A stretch of DNA of 64,000 bases from CAWKAO01 sp963847665 (GTDB taxonomy: Bacteria > Actinomycetota > Humimicrobiia > Humimicrobiales > Humimicrobiaceae), in contig CAWKAO010000002.1 of NCBI GenBank assembly GCA_963847665.1, positions 558,001-622,000 on the forward strand, in the 5' to 3' direction. Shown piece after piece: positions 26,553 to 35,694 of this stretch. Below the pieces are notes generated by a model. It was not told the DNA's origin. It made no database searches and worked only from the letters and a program-made list of their open reading frames with translations. The position numbers and the translations under genes are program-made. Positions within the stretch are counted from its first letter, which is position 1. Every line of letters starts with the position of its first letter.

Positions 26553-28492
26553 CCTGCATTGTCCTCCTTGCTTCCATGTCCATAAGAACCCTTTCTTTTT
26601 TAATATCAATTTTTAAAGCTTTACGCTTCTGTTGAATAACATCTATTATTTTTTCAAGTAGCTGGTCTATATCTGCAATATATTCGAGTTCGCCTCCAAA
26701 CTTATTCCGCCACCCTTCTGTCATTATCTTTTTTACTTCCTCACTTGATTCGACAGGAATTGGCTCGCCGCTAAACGCTACATAAACTCCTGAAGCAGCA
26801 AAATAAGTACCTATCGACAGTGCTTTTTCACTCATCCATTCAGGTGCTATACCTGCTGCAGGAAGATCGCTTATATCTTCTCCCAGGCCGCCTTCTTTCA
26901 CTATTTCTGAGGCAATTGTCAGTATTCTGGAGTTATCGACACAAGAACCGAGATGCAAAATCGGTGGTATACCTACTGCTTCACAGATCGACCTCAGTCC
27001 CTCACCTGCTTCTTCCATGGCTTCCGGAACCATTATTCCACATTTAGCAGTTGATAATGCACCACATCCTGTTTGGACAACAAGATAATCTCTTTTAATA
27101 AATTCTTTTGCCAGATAGTTGTGGTATTTATCATGGGTCAACCTTGCATTATTACAACCGACTATAGCTACAATTCCCTGGATCCTACCATCTATAATAC
27201 CATCATTTAAGGGCCTGAAAGATTCCCTGAATCTTCCTCCGAGCATATATCTGATGTACTCATGGGAAAACCCTGCTACAAGATCAGTTTTTACCTGTGG
27301 TATACATATTTTATGGCTCCTGTTTTCAAAATTATCTATAGCCGTCTTTATGATCTCCCTGGCAAGAGTCAGTCCATTTGTTTCCTGGAATTCCATATGT
27401 ATCGCACCTGCGATCTTTGCTTTAGGAGAGGAAGTTACCAGTTTTGTGTGATACTTCTTTGTCAATTCACCAAGGGACTGCATTATGCACTGTATGTCTA
27501 CGACCATCAATTCTACTGCACCGGTCATGATCGCCATTTCCTGGGATAGGAAATTACCGATAGGTGCTACACCCTGCCTCATCAGAACTTCATTTGCAGT
27601 ACAGCAAATACCAGTTACATTTATTCCTTCAGCACCCTTGCTTTTTGCATAATCCACAAGCTCTTTATCATCAGATATCTCTGCGATTATTTCTGATAAA
27701 TGTAGGTTCGTGTCCATGGATGACTATGTTTACTTCATTTTCTTTTAACATGCCAAGATTTGTCTTGGCTGCTACCGGGACAGGTGTATTAAAAAGTATA
27801 TCTGTTATATCAGTACCGATCATGGAACCGCCCCAGCCGTCAGACAATGCGGTCCTGACAGCCTGGTCAAGTATATGCTCGGCATCCTGGTCCACACCCA
27901 TATTGGTCCTGTGCATCGTCTCAACGACTTCTCTGTCTATGCTTCTGGGAACAACATTATATTTATGCCATATATCCTGCCTTTTTCTTGGTGCTCTTTT
28001 TATCAGGTCTACTTCGCCTTTTTGCTGACCAAAAAGTGATAAAGCTTTTTCGGCAGTAAGTATTGCTACTTCTTCGACACTTTTGTCATCAGTATCGATC
28101 CCGAGGTCATTTGCAAGCCTGAATAGTTTTAATTCATCCTTTATCTTTAACCCTTCAGCTTTGCCTTCGCTGTAAGTTCCAGCATATGGACCATATCACG
28201 GCCATGGTCAGAATGTGCAGCAGCTCCAGCAGCAATATGCCTTGCAAGGTTCCTTGCAGCTATTGTAGCCAACAGTCGCCCCACATAAACCCGTCTTATC
28301 ATCCTTGATCCTGCAGGGTCCCATTGAACAGTTCTTACAGCATATTCCTGATACAGCACTGCCGATCGGACACGGTTTTAGTGATTGTGAACGTGTAAAC
28401 ACTGTGGACATTTCTTCATCTATATTTTCAAGCAAATGACAGACTGCTTCGTCTTCACTTATATCAGAAATCTCTCTTTTCTCCTTTGTCAT
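26545..28492 (-). CDS. cooS: Ni-dependent carbon monoxide dehydrogenase catalytic subunit (CooS/AcsA), three frame breaks
   Basis: Interconverts CO2 and CO at a Ni-Fe-S C-cluster. The N-terminal frame (28208-28492) has the B/D-cluster cysteines GICCKNCSMGPCRI and TGLCGAT. The next (28147-28359) has TIAARNLARHIAAGAAAHSDHGRDM. A third covers KIKDELKLFRLANDLG to NIVIHGHEPT (to about 27700). The last (26545-27717) has LSEIIAEIS, GICCTANEVLMR, VVQTGCGALSTAKCG and HLGSCVDNSR with C-cluster ligands. Shifts are near 28268-28274, 28160-28178 and 27696-27703. The first and third look like one extra base and the middle one like one missing base or two extra. Full length is about 645 residues, as usual. 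It lies between acsD and acsB and overlaps acsB by eight bases. Confidence 0.92.
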
Positions 28493-28516
28493 AAAACCAT
28501 CCTCTTTCTAAAAGTA

Positions 28517-29458
28517 TCATGATAATTCATTGATTATCTCTTTGACAATTTTTACAGCTTTTGGATGCATCATTGTTACTATATTTGAACCTGAAAGAAG
28601 CATGCACATCGCTGAGATAGATTCCCAGTTGATGCCCCTTTCCTCGACTTTACCCCATTCTGGATAATCTTCTTCACTTTCCCTGACTTCCTTGACTTTC
28701 CATATTTCTGTTGCAATATTATTTATTATTGGCATCTGCGTCATTTTATCGTCCTGGAGAAGTGCTGCTATCTTGAGTCTTTCCATTGCAGAAAAACAAT
28801 ATTCTATTCCATACCCAAGGCCTGAACTTGAAGGATCCATAGCGATCCTGTCCGGCGGTAATCCAAGCTGTGTAAGTAGAATATTTAATTGTTTTGCTAT
28901 ATTTACATCAAGCGGATTCAATGCGATCAGGTTATTTTTGTAACCAATAGCAGATGCTGCAAGAGTCTTGTAATTATCTTCTTCCACCCAGCCAAGAAGG
29001 ATATCTGTCTCTGCATTTATTTCTGATACTTTCTTCATTACTTCAGCAACTGATTCGAGTGGAGCATCGGCGTATATTATAAGAGGTTTGTCTATTTCCT
29101 GACGTAATTTGCTTACCAGTTCAGCTGCTTCTTCAGGAGTCATCTCACCAACATCCGGATTGACTTTTGTGATGTGAAGGCATATTGCATCTGCTCCAAA
29201 TTCATCTATGCATTTCTTTGCAAATTTTACAGGATCATCAGCGACATCCTTATAATATTCCTTCAAATAAACAGGAAGATTTTCAGGCATTTTGTCGTAA
29301 ACATCCATAGCGATTATCGGTTTGTTGGGGATCTCTCCTTCGAAGTTATAAAAAGGTAAAGCTGCTTCACCCCCGACATGTATTTCTGAATTCCCTGTAC
29401 CGATTTTTAAAGAGTTGATCTTCCCGTTATACTCGTCTTTAGGAACTTGAAAACCCAT
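28517..29458 (-). CDS. acsD: Corrinoid iron-sulfur protein small subunit AcsD
   Basis: Delta subunit of CODH/ACS, partner of AcsC in binding the cobamide. The 313-residue TIM barrel has LKIGTGNSEIHVGGEAALPFY, then IAMDVYDKMP, FGADAICLHITKVNPD and PPDRIAMDPSSSGLGYGIEYCFSAMER, typical of the family. It opens the acsD-cooS-acsB-acsC-acsE-cooC run, 24 bases before cooS. The ATG has an extended AAAGG-GGTG ribosome-binding site, close to the full anti-Shine-Dalgarno complement. A 223-base gap with a Fur-like palindrome precedes it. Confidence 0.94.
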   Translation of the reverse strand: MGFQVPKDEYNGKINSLKIGTGNSEIHVGGEAALPFYNFEGEIPNKPIIAMDVYDKMPENLPVYLKEYYKDVADDPVKFAKKCIDEFGADAICLHITKVNPDVGEMTPEEAAELVSKLRQEIDKPLIIYADAPLESVAEVMKKVSEINAETDILLGWVEEDNYKTLAASAIGYKNNLIALNPLDVNIAKQLNILLTQLGLPPDRIAMDPSSSGLGYGIEYCFSAMERLKIAALLQDDKMTQMPIINNIATEIWKVKEVRESEEDYPEWGKVEERGINWESISAMCMLLSGSNIVTMMHPKAVKIVKEIINELS

Positions 29459-29586
29459 TAACCACCACCCCTTTTTGAAGAATGTAGCTTATTATTAATT
29501 GTAACAAGTTTGTAACACCAATAACATTTTTTATATTTTATCACTTTTAAAAAAAAACTTCATACTATTTTTTTAAAAATAAAATA

Positions 29587-29620
29587 AATTATTATTACTA
29601 TGACGTAATAATAATTATCA
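29587..29620 (-). promoter_or_regulatory. Perfect 12-base inverted repeat with Fur-like box upstream of acsD
   Basis: AATTATTATTAC (29587-29598), six bases, GTAATAATAATT (29605-29616): the arms are perfect complements. The right arm extends into TAATAATAATTATCA (29606-29620), which differs from the Fur consensus TGATAATNATTATCA at one position. On the minus strand this overlaps a possible -35 TTGATA (29616-29621); a matching -10 is weak. Likely operator of the acs operon, about 130-170 bases before acsD. The rest of the 29459-29681 gap is AT-rich with no gene. Confidence 0.55.
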
Positions 29621-29681
29621 ATTGATTTTATTATTTTGATTTTAATAAATTTCTTTTAAACGGCTATTGGCCAGTAGTTTT

Positions 29682-30437
29682 TTATAAATCCAGTTTTTTT
29701 AATAACTCTTTTACCTGGTTCAAAGCTATATTTTTGGAGGAGAGCTCAAAGACAGACCTAGCATCGAGCTCCATATCTGTTATCTCATCATCAGTACTTA
29801 TCATTCCGAGCATTTTTAGATTGTTTTGGCCAATATAATCCATCAATCTGGGATCTGCTTCTTTATTAAGCCTGCTTAATACAAGAAAGATCTCTTTTGC
29901 ATTTATATTTAAATCTATTGAAAGGTCCCTTAGCCTTGCTGCAGTCAATATTCCCCTTATGGAAGGGTCGGATATTATTAATAAATATTCAATATCATGG
30001 GTAGTCTTACGGCTCAGGTGCTCCATTCCTGCTTCATTATCCATAACGACATATTTGTAATTATCCTGTAGTACATCTATATATTTTTTGAAAAGATTAT
30101 TTGCTGCACAATAGCAACCTGGCCCTTCACCCCTACCCATAGCAATCAGGTCAAAATCTTGCCCCTCTATTACTGCTTTATGGATATTCATTTCTACCAT
30201 CTGGTCCTTATAGAGACCGGAAGAAAGTGAAGCACCGTTTTTTTTAAAATCTTCCATAAGCTGTCCGACAGTCTTATTGATTTTAACTCCCAGCAATTCA
30301 TTCAGGTTTGAGTTTGGATCTGCGTCAAGTGCAAGTATGGAACCCTTTTTTTGTTCTGCAAGACTTCTTATGATCAATGCGCTTATAGTAGTCTTCCCTG
30401 TCCCACCCTTACCTGCAACTGCAATATTTGTTCCCAT
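29682..30437 (-). CDS. cooC: CooC/AcsF-type nickel-insertion ATPase (copy 2)
   Basis: The 251-residue MinD-like protein has GKGGTGKTTISALII, DADPNSNLNELLG, the CxC motif GCYCAANNLFKKY and DNEAGMEHLSRKT, all as in CooC/AcsF. It lies 18 bases after the RACo-like gene and before the acsD operon. It differs clearly from the copy at 21280-22059 (no long identical stretches), so an old duplication or separate origin is likely; perhaps one serves CODH and the other ACS. Confidence 0.9.
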   Translation of the reverse strand: MGTNIAVAGKGGTGKTTISALIIRSLAEQKKGSILALDADPNSNLNELLGVKINKTVGQLMEDFKKNGASLSSGLYKDQMVEMNIHKAVIEGQDFDLIAMGRGEGPGCYCAANNLFKKYIDVLQDNYKYVVMDNEAGMEHLSRKTTHDIEYLLIISDPSIRGILTAARLRDLSIDLNINAKEIFLVLSRLNKEADPRLMDYIGQNNLKMLGMISTDDEITDMELDARSVFELSSKNIALNQVKELLKKLDL

Positions 30438-30455
30438 ATTTTCTCCCGGCTTCGA

Positions 30456-32382
30456 TTATTTTGAATAAAAAAGTTTTTCTACAGTGGGGAAATCTTTCAA
30501 ATCTGTATATGGCAAAAAAAGTCCAGCTACATATCTGTCCATAAATCCCATATTCATAGATAATTCAAGATAAGTTATCTTATTAGCTATCTCAGATGAC
30601 TCTCTATACTTCTCCATTGAAAGGATGCTTAAATATGCACCTGTCACAGAAGTATTACCCAGAAAAAAATACTTTTCCCGGGCTATGTCAGGAAGCATAC
30701 CGATTATTATTGCGTTCTGGATATTTATATTTTTACCCAGCCCACCTGCGATATATACTTTTTCAATATCATTAATTTTTAGGTCTATTTCTTCCAGAAG
30801 AGTTTTTATACCTGAATAGACTGCAGCTTTTGCGCGTAATAGATTATTAATATCAGCTTCACTTATATATATATCTTCTCCTGTGGCACTATTTTCCTTA
30901 CTTGCAATAATGTACAGACAGTCTTTTTCAAGACATTTCAAATATGCATTTCCTATGTCTTTATTAAACCTGCCTTTACGGTCTATGACCCCTTTTAAAT
31001 ACAGCTCACCAATTAAGTCTATAAGTCCTGAACCGCATATGCCTGATGGTTTTACGCCTCCGATGACTTCATAAAAACATTTATATGTATCCTGTTCTAT
31101 CATCACTTTTTCAATAGCTCCATCTACCGCCCTGATACCGCATTTTACACCGCCGCCTTCAAAGGCAGGACCTGCTGAACATGAGCATCCCATCAACCAA
31201 TCGTTATTACCTGCGACTATCTCGCCGTTAGTGCCGAGATCAATAAATAGTGTCAGGGTGTTCTTTTTTTGCCATATTCGTAGCAATTACACCTGAAGTT
31301 ATATCTCCGCCAAGATAACTTGCCACACCTTCGATATTATAAACTATTGCATTTTCGACATATTTTAAACCCAGTTCGCCGGCACTGACTTCTGGAAACT
31401 TACTTGCGACTGTGATATAGGGTTCTTCCCTAATGGATTTTGGGGGTACGCCGTAAAAAATATGCATCATGGTAGAGTTACCTGCGACCATCACCGATAC
31501 GACATCTTCTTCGTCTATATCTGCTTTGTCTATCAGCCTGAGCATCATCTCATTGATCGAATCCATTACCACTTCCTGAAGCCTGTTTAATCCACCTTTT
31601 TTTAAAGAGTATACTATCCTGTTAATTATATCCTCTCCAAATTTTATCTGAGGATTATATTCAGCTGCTGAACACTTTATATTCCCATTACTAATATCCA
31701 CAAGATATACCACCAGTGACGTGGTGCCAATATCGATAGCAAAACCAAAAACATCTTTCTTTTTCTCTGGTGGTTGGATATTCAATACTGTGTTTGTATT
31801 CTTATCAATAGTTATACAAACTTCCCAGTTATTTTTTCTTAAAATATTGGGACACTTCTTTACTACTCTTAAGGGGATATTTATATTTTCAATAAGAAGC
31901 TCATTTTTTATGCTCTTTTTAAATCTGAAGATGTCATTCGTATTATAGTCAAGAGTGGGATTCTCGACTTTTATATTTTCCTTGATTATCCAGGGTTTTA
32001 TTTCAGGCTCAGATAATTCATCCTTATTTATACCGGAATAGGTCTTCCCAGCCAGAATATCATATGTACCCTGGTCTATCTTTGCCGATCTCTTTTTCTT
32101 TTCAGGTATGGTTACAGTAATATCACCAATGACTTTTGTCATACATGCAAGTACATACCTCTGCTTTTTTTTATTGTCTTTTATGGATATGCTTTTTTTT
32201 GATCGAACCCGTCCATCGTTTATGATCACTTTACAGCGTCCGCATGTACCTACACCTCCACAGGATGAATCTACATCCAACCCTGCATCAAGTATCGCCT
32301 GTCTCAGGTTATATTCTTCAGGCACTATTATCTGTCTATCTTGAGGTAATATCCTGATTCTATACTTTTTTCTTTGTGGCAT
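30456..32382 (-). CDS. RACo-like ATP-dependent reductive activator of the corrinoid protein, frame broken by one base
   Basis: Re-reduces cobalt(II) in the corrinoid/Fe-S protein using ATP and a [2Fe-2S] cluster. The N-terminal part (31240-32382) has the ferredoxin domain DVDSSCGGVGTCGRCKVII with the C-terminal cluster Cys near VLACMTKV, then the ASKHA ATPase start FGFAIDIGTTSLVVYLVD. The remainder (30456-31286 frame) has LFIDLGTNGEIVAGN, CSCSAGPAFEGGGV, GICGSGLIDL and VYIAGGLGKNI. The shift lies in a run of seven T on the plus strand (31264-31270); one base fewer gives KKNTLTLFIDLGTNGE and about 640 residues, the family length. It starts with ATG after AAGAAGGA. Confidence 0.9.
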
Positions 32383-32415
32383 TGTTCCTTCTTGAAAATA
32401 AATGAATTAAATGTT

Positions 32416-32443
32416 ACTATACCTTCCGTTTTTTAAAGAACAA
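32416..32443 (-). promoter_or_regulatory. Predicted promoter of the RACo-cooC2 genes
   Basis: Minus strand TTGTTC (32438-32443), 16-base spacer, TATAGT (32416-32421). It lies in the 98-base divergent gap with rpmB, whose own possible -10 is TACAAT at 32450-32455 on the plus strand. Confidence 0.4.
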
Positions 32444-32480
32444 TTATTTTACAATAGAATTTAATACATAGGAGAAATAA

Positions 32481-32672
32481 ATGTCAAATGTTTGTGCAGT
32501 ATGCGGCAAACACCCGGTTGCAGGAAATAATGTAAGTCACTCCAATAGAAGGACTAAAAGGGTATTTAAACCAAATATAGTTAAGACTAAAGTCGAGATA
32601 GACGGAAAAGTAAAAAATTTGAATATTTGCACAAGATGTCTTAAGGCAGGCAAGGTTACAAAAGTAATATAA
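32481..32672 (+). CDS. rpmB: 50S ribosomal protein L28
   Basis: The 63-residue protein has the zinc-binding form of L28: CAVCGKHPVAGNNVSHSNRRTKRVFKPNI and a second pair in ICTRCLKAGKV. ATG follows TAGGAG. It stands alone on the plus strand, divergent from the RACo gene and convergent with rsmB. In many Gram-positives rpmB faces the fakA-recG genes, but here it lies about 17 kb from fakA. Confidence 0.95.
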   Translation: MSNVCAVCGKHPVAGNNVSHSNRRTKRVFKPNIVKTKVEIDGKVKNLNICTRCLKAGKVTKVI

Positions 32673-32711
32673 AAATCTTAATATTATTTTTTATGTTTAT
32701 ATTAAGCCATC

Positions 32712-34157
32712 TTAAAGCTTTTTTTCAATTATGGCCACAGATCCTCCTTCGCTATTGAAGTAATATGGAAGGATTTCAAAAAGCCTGGTATTTTCATATA
32801 TAACTGGTTTTATATTTTCCCTGTTAATATATCTTAATAATATCTGTGGGATACTTATTTCAACAATAAACATATCAGGATTTTTTTTAATATAATCTTC
32901 TATTACTTCATAGTTTTCTTTTTTGGACAGTGTGCAAGTATAAACTACCATTCTGCCCTTCTCCCTAAGGTATTTCTTGCAATTATTTAATATTGTCCGG
33001 GATTGTGCAGAAAGCCTGTTTATATCTTCAGGACTTTTGTTATATTTTACGTCAGGGTTTTTTGATATGGTTCCAAGAGAACTGCATGGAAGATCTACAA
33101 ATATTTTATCGTAGATTTCTTCTTTTTTTAAAAAATTTTCACAAGTCACATCAGTTTTTAATATTCTGATGCTTTTTAGCCCCAATCTTGCAATATTATC
33201 ATTAAAATACCCTATTTTGTTTTCGTTGATATCTACTGAGTCAATTTTACAGTCATCTCCAGTCAGTTCTGCAATGAAAGTCGCTTTCCCTCCAGGAGCT
33301 CCGCAGATATCAAGTATCTTTTCTCCAGGTAAAGGCTCAAGAAAATATTTTACTGCTAATTGAGATGAAAAATCCTGAATGCTGAAATATCCACTATTAA
33401 AACCGGGGAACCTTTCAAGGTCCTGTGAACTTTTTAATAAAATAACATCATCAAAGATTTCTTGCCTTGACTTTTTAAAATCCATGATCGGGTCAAAATC
33501 TACACCCTGGATAAGTCCGTTTTGTTTAAAAAGACCGATCAGCGTATTTTTATCTGATTTTATTTTATTGACTCTTACAAAAGTCCTGGGATTTTTATTT
33601 AATTGTTTAAGAATAGATTCAGTTTTTTCAAAACCATAACTTTTCATCCAGTATTCGATTATCCACATTGGAAAAGAATACTCTATTTTAAGTTTTTCCT
33701 TATTATCATGAATTTTTTCTTCAATAGAATTTTCAAGGTATGAAGCCAGGTCCGTTATGGCGCTTATTTTTCTTAGAATCGCATTGATGAATCCTGAAGA
33801 ATAGCTTCCAGAGTATTTTTTTGCGATTCTTACACCCTGGTCCACAATAGAATAGGCAGGAACCCTTGTCATAAACAGGAGCTGGTATACTGATAACCTT
33901 AAGATATTTAATAATTTTATATCTATTTTTTTTAAAGGCCTGTTTGAAAACAAAGATATGAGGTAATCGATCTTTATATAGAATCTGACAGTTCCTTTTA
34001 CAATTTCAAAAACAAACCTCCTGTTTATTGGAGACAGGGCCTTATCAGCCAGTCTGTTTTCTATAATTGCATTCAGAGCGCCTTTTTCAGAAAAATAATC
34101 ATCTAAGATTAGAAATGAGACTTCTCTTGCGTTCGGAGCTTCGGGTCTCTTACTCAA
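32712..34157 (-). CDS. rsmB: 16S rRNA (cytosine-967-C5)-methyltransferase RsmB
   Basis: The 481 residues have an N-terminal NusB-like RNA-binding domain (LILDDYFSEKGALNAIIENRL to about 140) and a C-terminal SAM-dependent domain with LDICGAPGGKATFIAEL, VDINENKIGYFNDN and the catalytic cysteine motif DLPCSSLGTISKNPDVKY plus VYTCTLSKKENYEV. The start is TTG, overlapping the fmt stop by eight bases, so it is coupled to fmt. It ends the long pyrR-to-rsmB gene run; the 39 bases to rpmB contain only a weak AT-rich hairpin. Confidence 0.94.
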   Translation of the reverse strand: MSKRPEAPNAREVSFLILDDYFSEKGALNAIIENRLADKALSPINRRFVFEIVKGTVRFYIKIDYLISLFSNRPLKKIDIKLLNILRLSVYQLLFMTRVPAYSIVDQGVRIAKKYSGSYSSGFINAILRKISAITDLASYLENSIEEKIHDNKEKLKIEYSFPMWIIEYWMKSYGFEKTESILKQLNKNPRTFVRVNKIKSDKNTLIGLFKQNGLIQGVDFDPIMDFKKSRQEIFDDVILLKSSQDLERFPGFNSGYFSIQDFSSQLAVKYFLEPLPGEKILDICGAPGGKATFIAELTGDDCKIDSVDINENKIGYFNDNIARLGLKSIRILKTDVTCENFLKKEEIYDKIFVDLPCSSLGTISKNPDVKYNKSPEDINRLSAQSRTILNNCKKYLREKGRMVVYTCTLSKKENYEVIEDYIKKNPDMFIVEISIPQILLRYINRENIKPVIYENTRLFEILPYYFNSEGGSVAIIEKKL

Positions 34158-35118
34158 AGAGATCTCCAGGTTTTATTTGATAACCGTTGATAAAATCAAT
34201 ATGCGACATAATATTGCTGTTTTGTGGTTTCAGGGACAGGACCGCAATCATTTTTTTGTTTTCTTCTACACCTTCATCAGAGGACCCGCATTTTATAAAA
34301 ATACCTGAATTATCTGCTTTTATCACTGTGCCATTATTTTCTTTAGTGAATAATGTATTGTCAGTTAAAAGAACCGGGTCAGTTTGCAGTATCTTAAGGC
34401 TCTTATCTTTCCATGTCGTGGTGCAACCAGGGGTAGTCGAAAAGGCCCTTACATGGTTATGAATACTGAGAGGCTCATTATTCCAGTTTATCTTCAGGTC
34501 ACTTTTTGAAAATATCTTCGTGTAGCTGGCACCATTGCTTTTTTGTGGATAAGTCCTTGGCCCTTTTTTACCGATTTCATCTATAAGTCCAGGGAGCATA
34601 ACTGTACCAAGCCCTATTAATTTTTTTTCCAGAGTATCTTTATTATCGTATGGTGATATTTTCATTCTTCTCTGGCTATAGATATCTCCTTCATCAATTT
34701 CATGGCTTATTTTTATAAGGCTGATGCCTGTTTCCGTGTCTCCATTGAGAAGTGGAGTTATTATAGGAGAAGGCCCTCTATATTTTGGCAGAAGTGATGG
34801 ATGTACATTTATGGTCCTGCCATCTGTTTTATTAAGAAATTCTGAAGGTAGTATTTTCCCGAAAGAAACAAGTATTAAATATTCGAAATTCACTTTTAAT
34901 ATAGCATCAATAGCAGAACTATCCAGTTTATCTGCTTCAAAAGTGTCGATTCCCAATTGACCTGCAACTTTTTTCACAGGATCTGGCTTTATTTTACTTC
35001 CCCTGCCCCGCATTTTGTCTTTGCCCGTGACGCAAAGAGTTATTTTATGGCCTGAATCATAGATCGATTTAAGAAATGGGACAGAAAAATCAGAAGCACC
35101 AAAAAAAATTACTTTCAA
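34150..35118 (-). CDS. fmt: Methionyl-tRNA formyltransferase
   Basis: Formylates initiator methionyl-tRNA. The 322 residues start MKVIFFGASDFSVPFLKSI and contain the catalytic region VHPSLLPKYRGPSPIITPLLNGDTETGISL (Asn-His-Asp type site), RMKISPYDNK and a C-terminal OB-fold. It overlaps def by four bases, the usual def-fmt pairing. Confidence 0.95.
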   Translation of the reverse strand: MKVIFFGASDFSVPFLKSIYDSGHKITLCVTGKDKMRGRGSKIKPDPVKKVAGQLGIDTFEADKLDSSAIDAILKVNFEYLILVSFGKILPSEFLNKTDGRTINVHPSLLPKYRGPSPIITPLLNGDTETGISLIKISHEIDEGDIYSQRRMKISPYDNKDTLEKKLIGLGTVMLPGLIDEIGKKGPRTYPQKSNGASYTKIFSKSDLKINWNNEPLSIHNHVRAFSTTPGCTTTWKDKSLKILQTDPVLLTDNTLFTKENNGTVIKADNSGIFIKCGSSDEGVEENKKMIAVLSLKPQNSNIMSHIDFINGYQIKPGDLFE

Positions 35119-35612
35119 AGGATCATGTCCTTATTGATCTTGGATAAAAAATTTTTTCTGTTTTCAGGTTCCAGATGATCTATAAACAGTACTCCATCAA
35201 GGTGGTCCACTTCATGCAGAAAGATCCTTGCCATTATATCATCAGCTTCCATCTCTATCTGTTCACCTTTTATAGTCAATGCTTTTATCAGGATTTTCTT
35301 TGGTCTTGGAACAGGGGTTTTTATAGAATAGATAGAAAGACATCCCTCTTCCTCTACAATGCTTTCATTGTCCAATATTTCTACTTCCGGGTTGATAAAC
35401 GCATTAAATTTATTATCCATAAATACTACTATCACTCTTTTCAGTATACCTATTTGCGGTGCGGCTAAACCCACACCCGCGACTTCGTCACCTGATATAG
35501 TATCAAGCATCTCATTAACGAGTTTTAATATAGAATTATCGATCCTTTCCACTTCTTTACTCTTTGATCTAAGGACAGGATCTCCGATTTTTCTTATTTG
35601 TTTTTTTGTCAT
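35115..35612 (-). CDS. def: Peptide deformylase
   Basis: Removes the formyl group from new proteins. The 165 residues show all three family motifs: GVGLAAPQIG, EEGCLSIYS and HEVDHLDGVLF, with metal ligands Cys, His and His and the catalytic Glu. It lies between priA and fmt. Confidence 0.96.
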   Translation of the reverse strand: MTKKQIRKIGDPVLRSKSKEVERIDNSILKLVNEMLDTISGDEVAGVGLAAPQIGILKRVIVVFMDNKFNAFINPEVEILDNESIVEEEGCLSIYSIKTPVPRPKKILIKALTIKGEQIEMEADDIMARIFLHEVDHLDGVLFIDHLEPENRKNFLSKINKDMIL

Positions 35613-35694
35613 TTAAAAGATTCTCTTTAAAGATAACATTTAGATAGTCTCACTTAAAATAATTAAGATATATTTTATATCTTAAAAATAAATT

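Noticed and set aside
8300..28274. Programmed +1 frameshifting after NTT codons
   Set aside because: Several breaks can be placed after CTT, GTT or TTT, but others sit in A9, A7 and G4 runs or at ATA, with no shared stimulatory sequence, and one break has a different direction. Sequencing insertion explains them better.
32677..32706. Hairpin CTTAATAT/ATATTAAG between rpmB and rsmB as a terminator
   Set aside because: The arms match perfectly but contain a single G-C pair and a 14-base loop, with no proper T tract; too weak to call.
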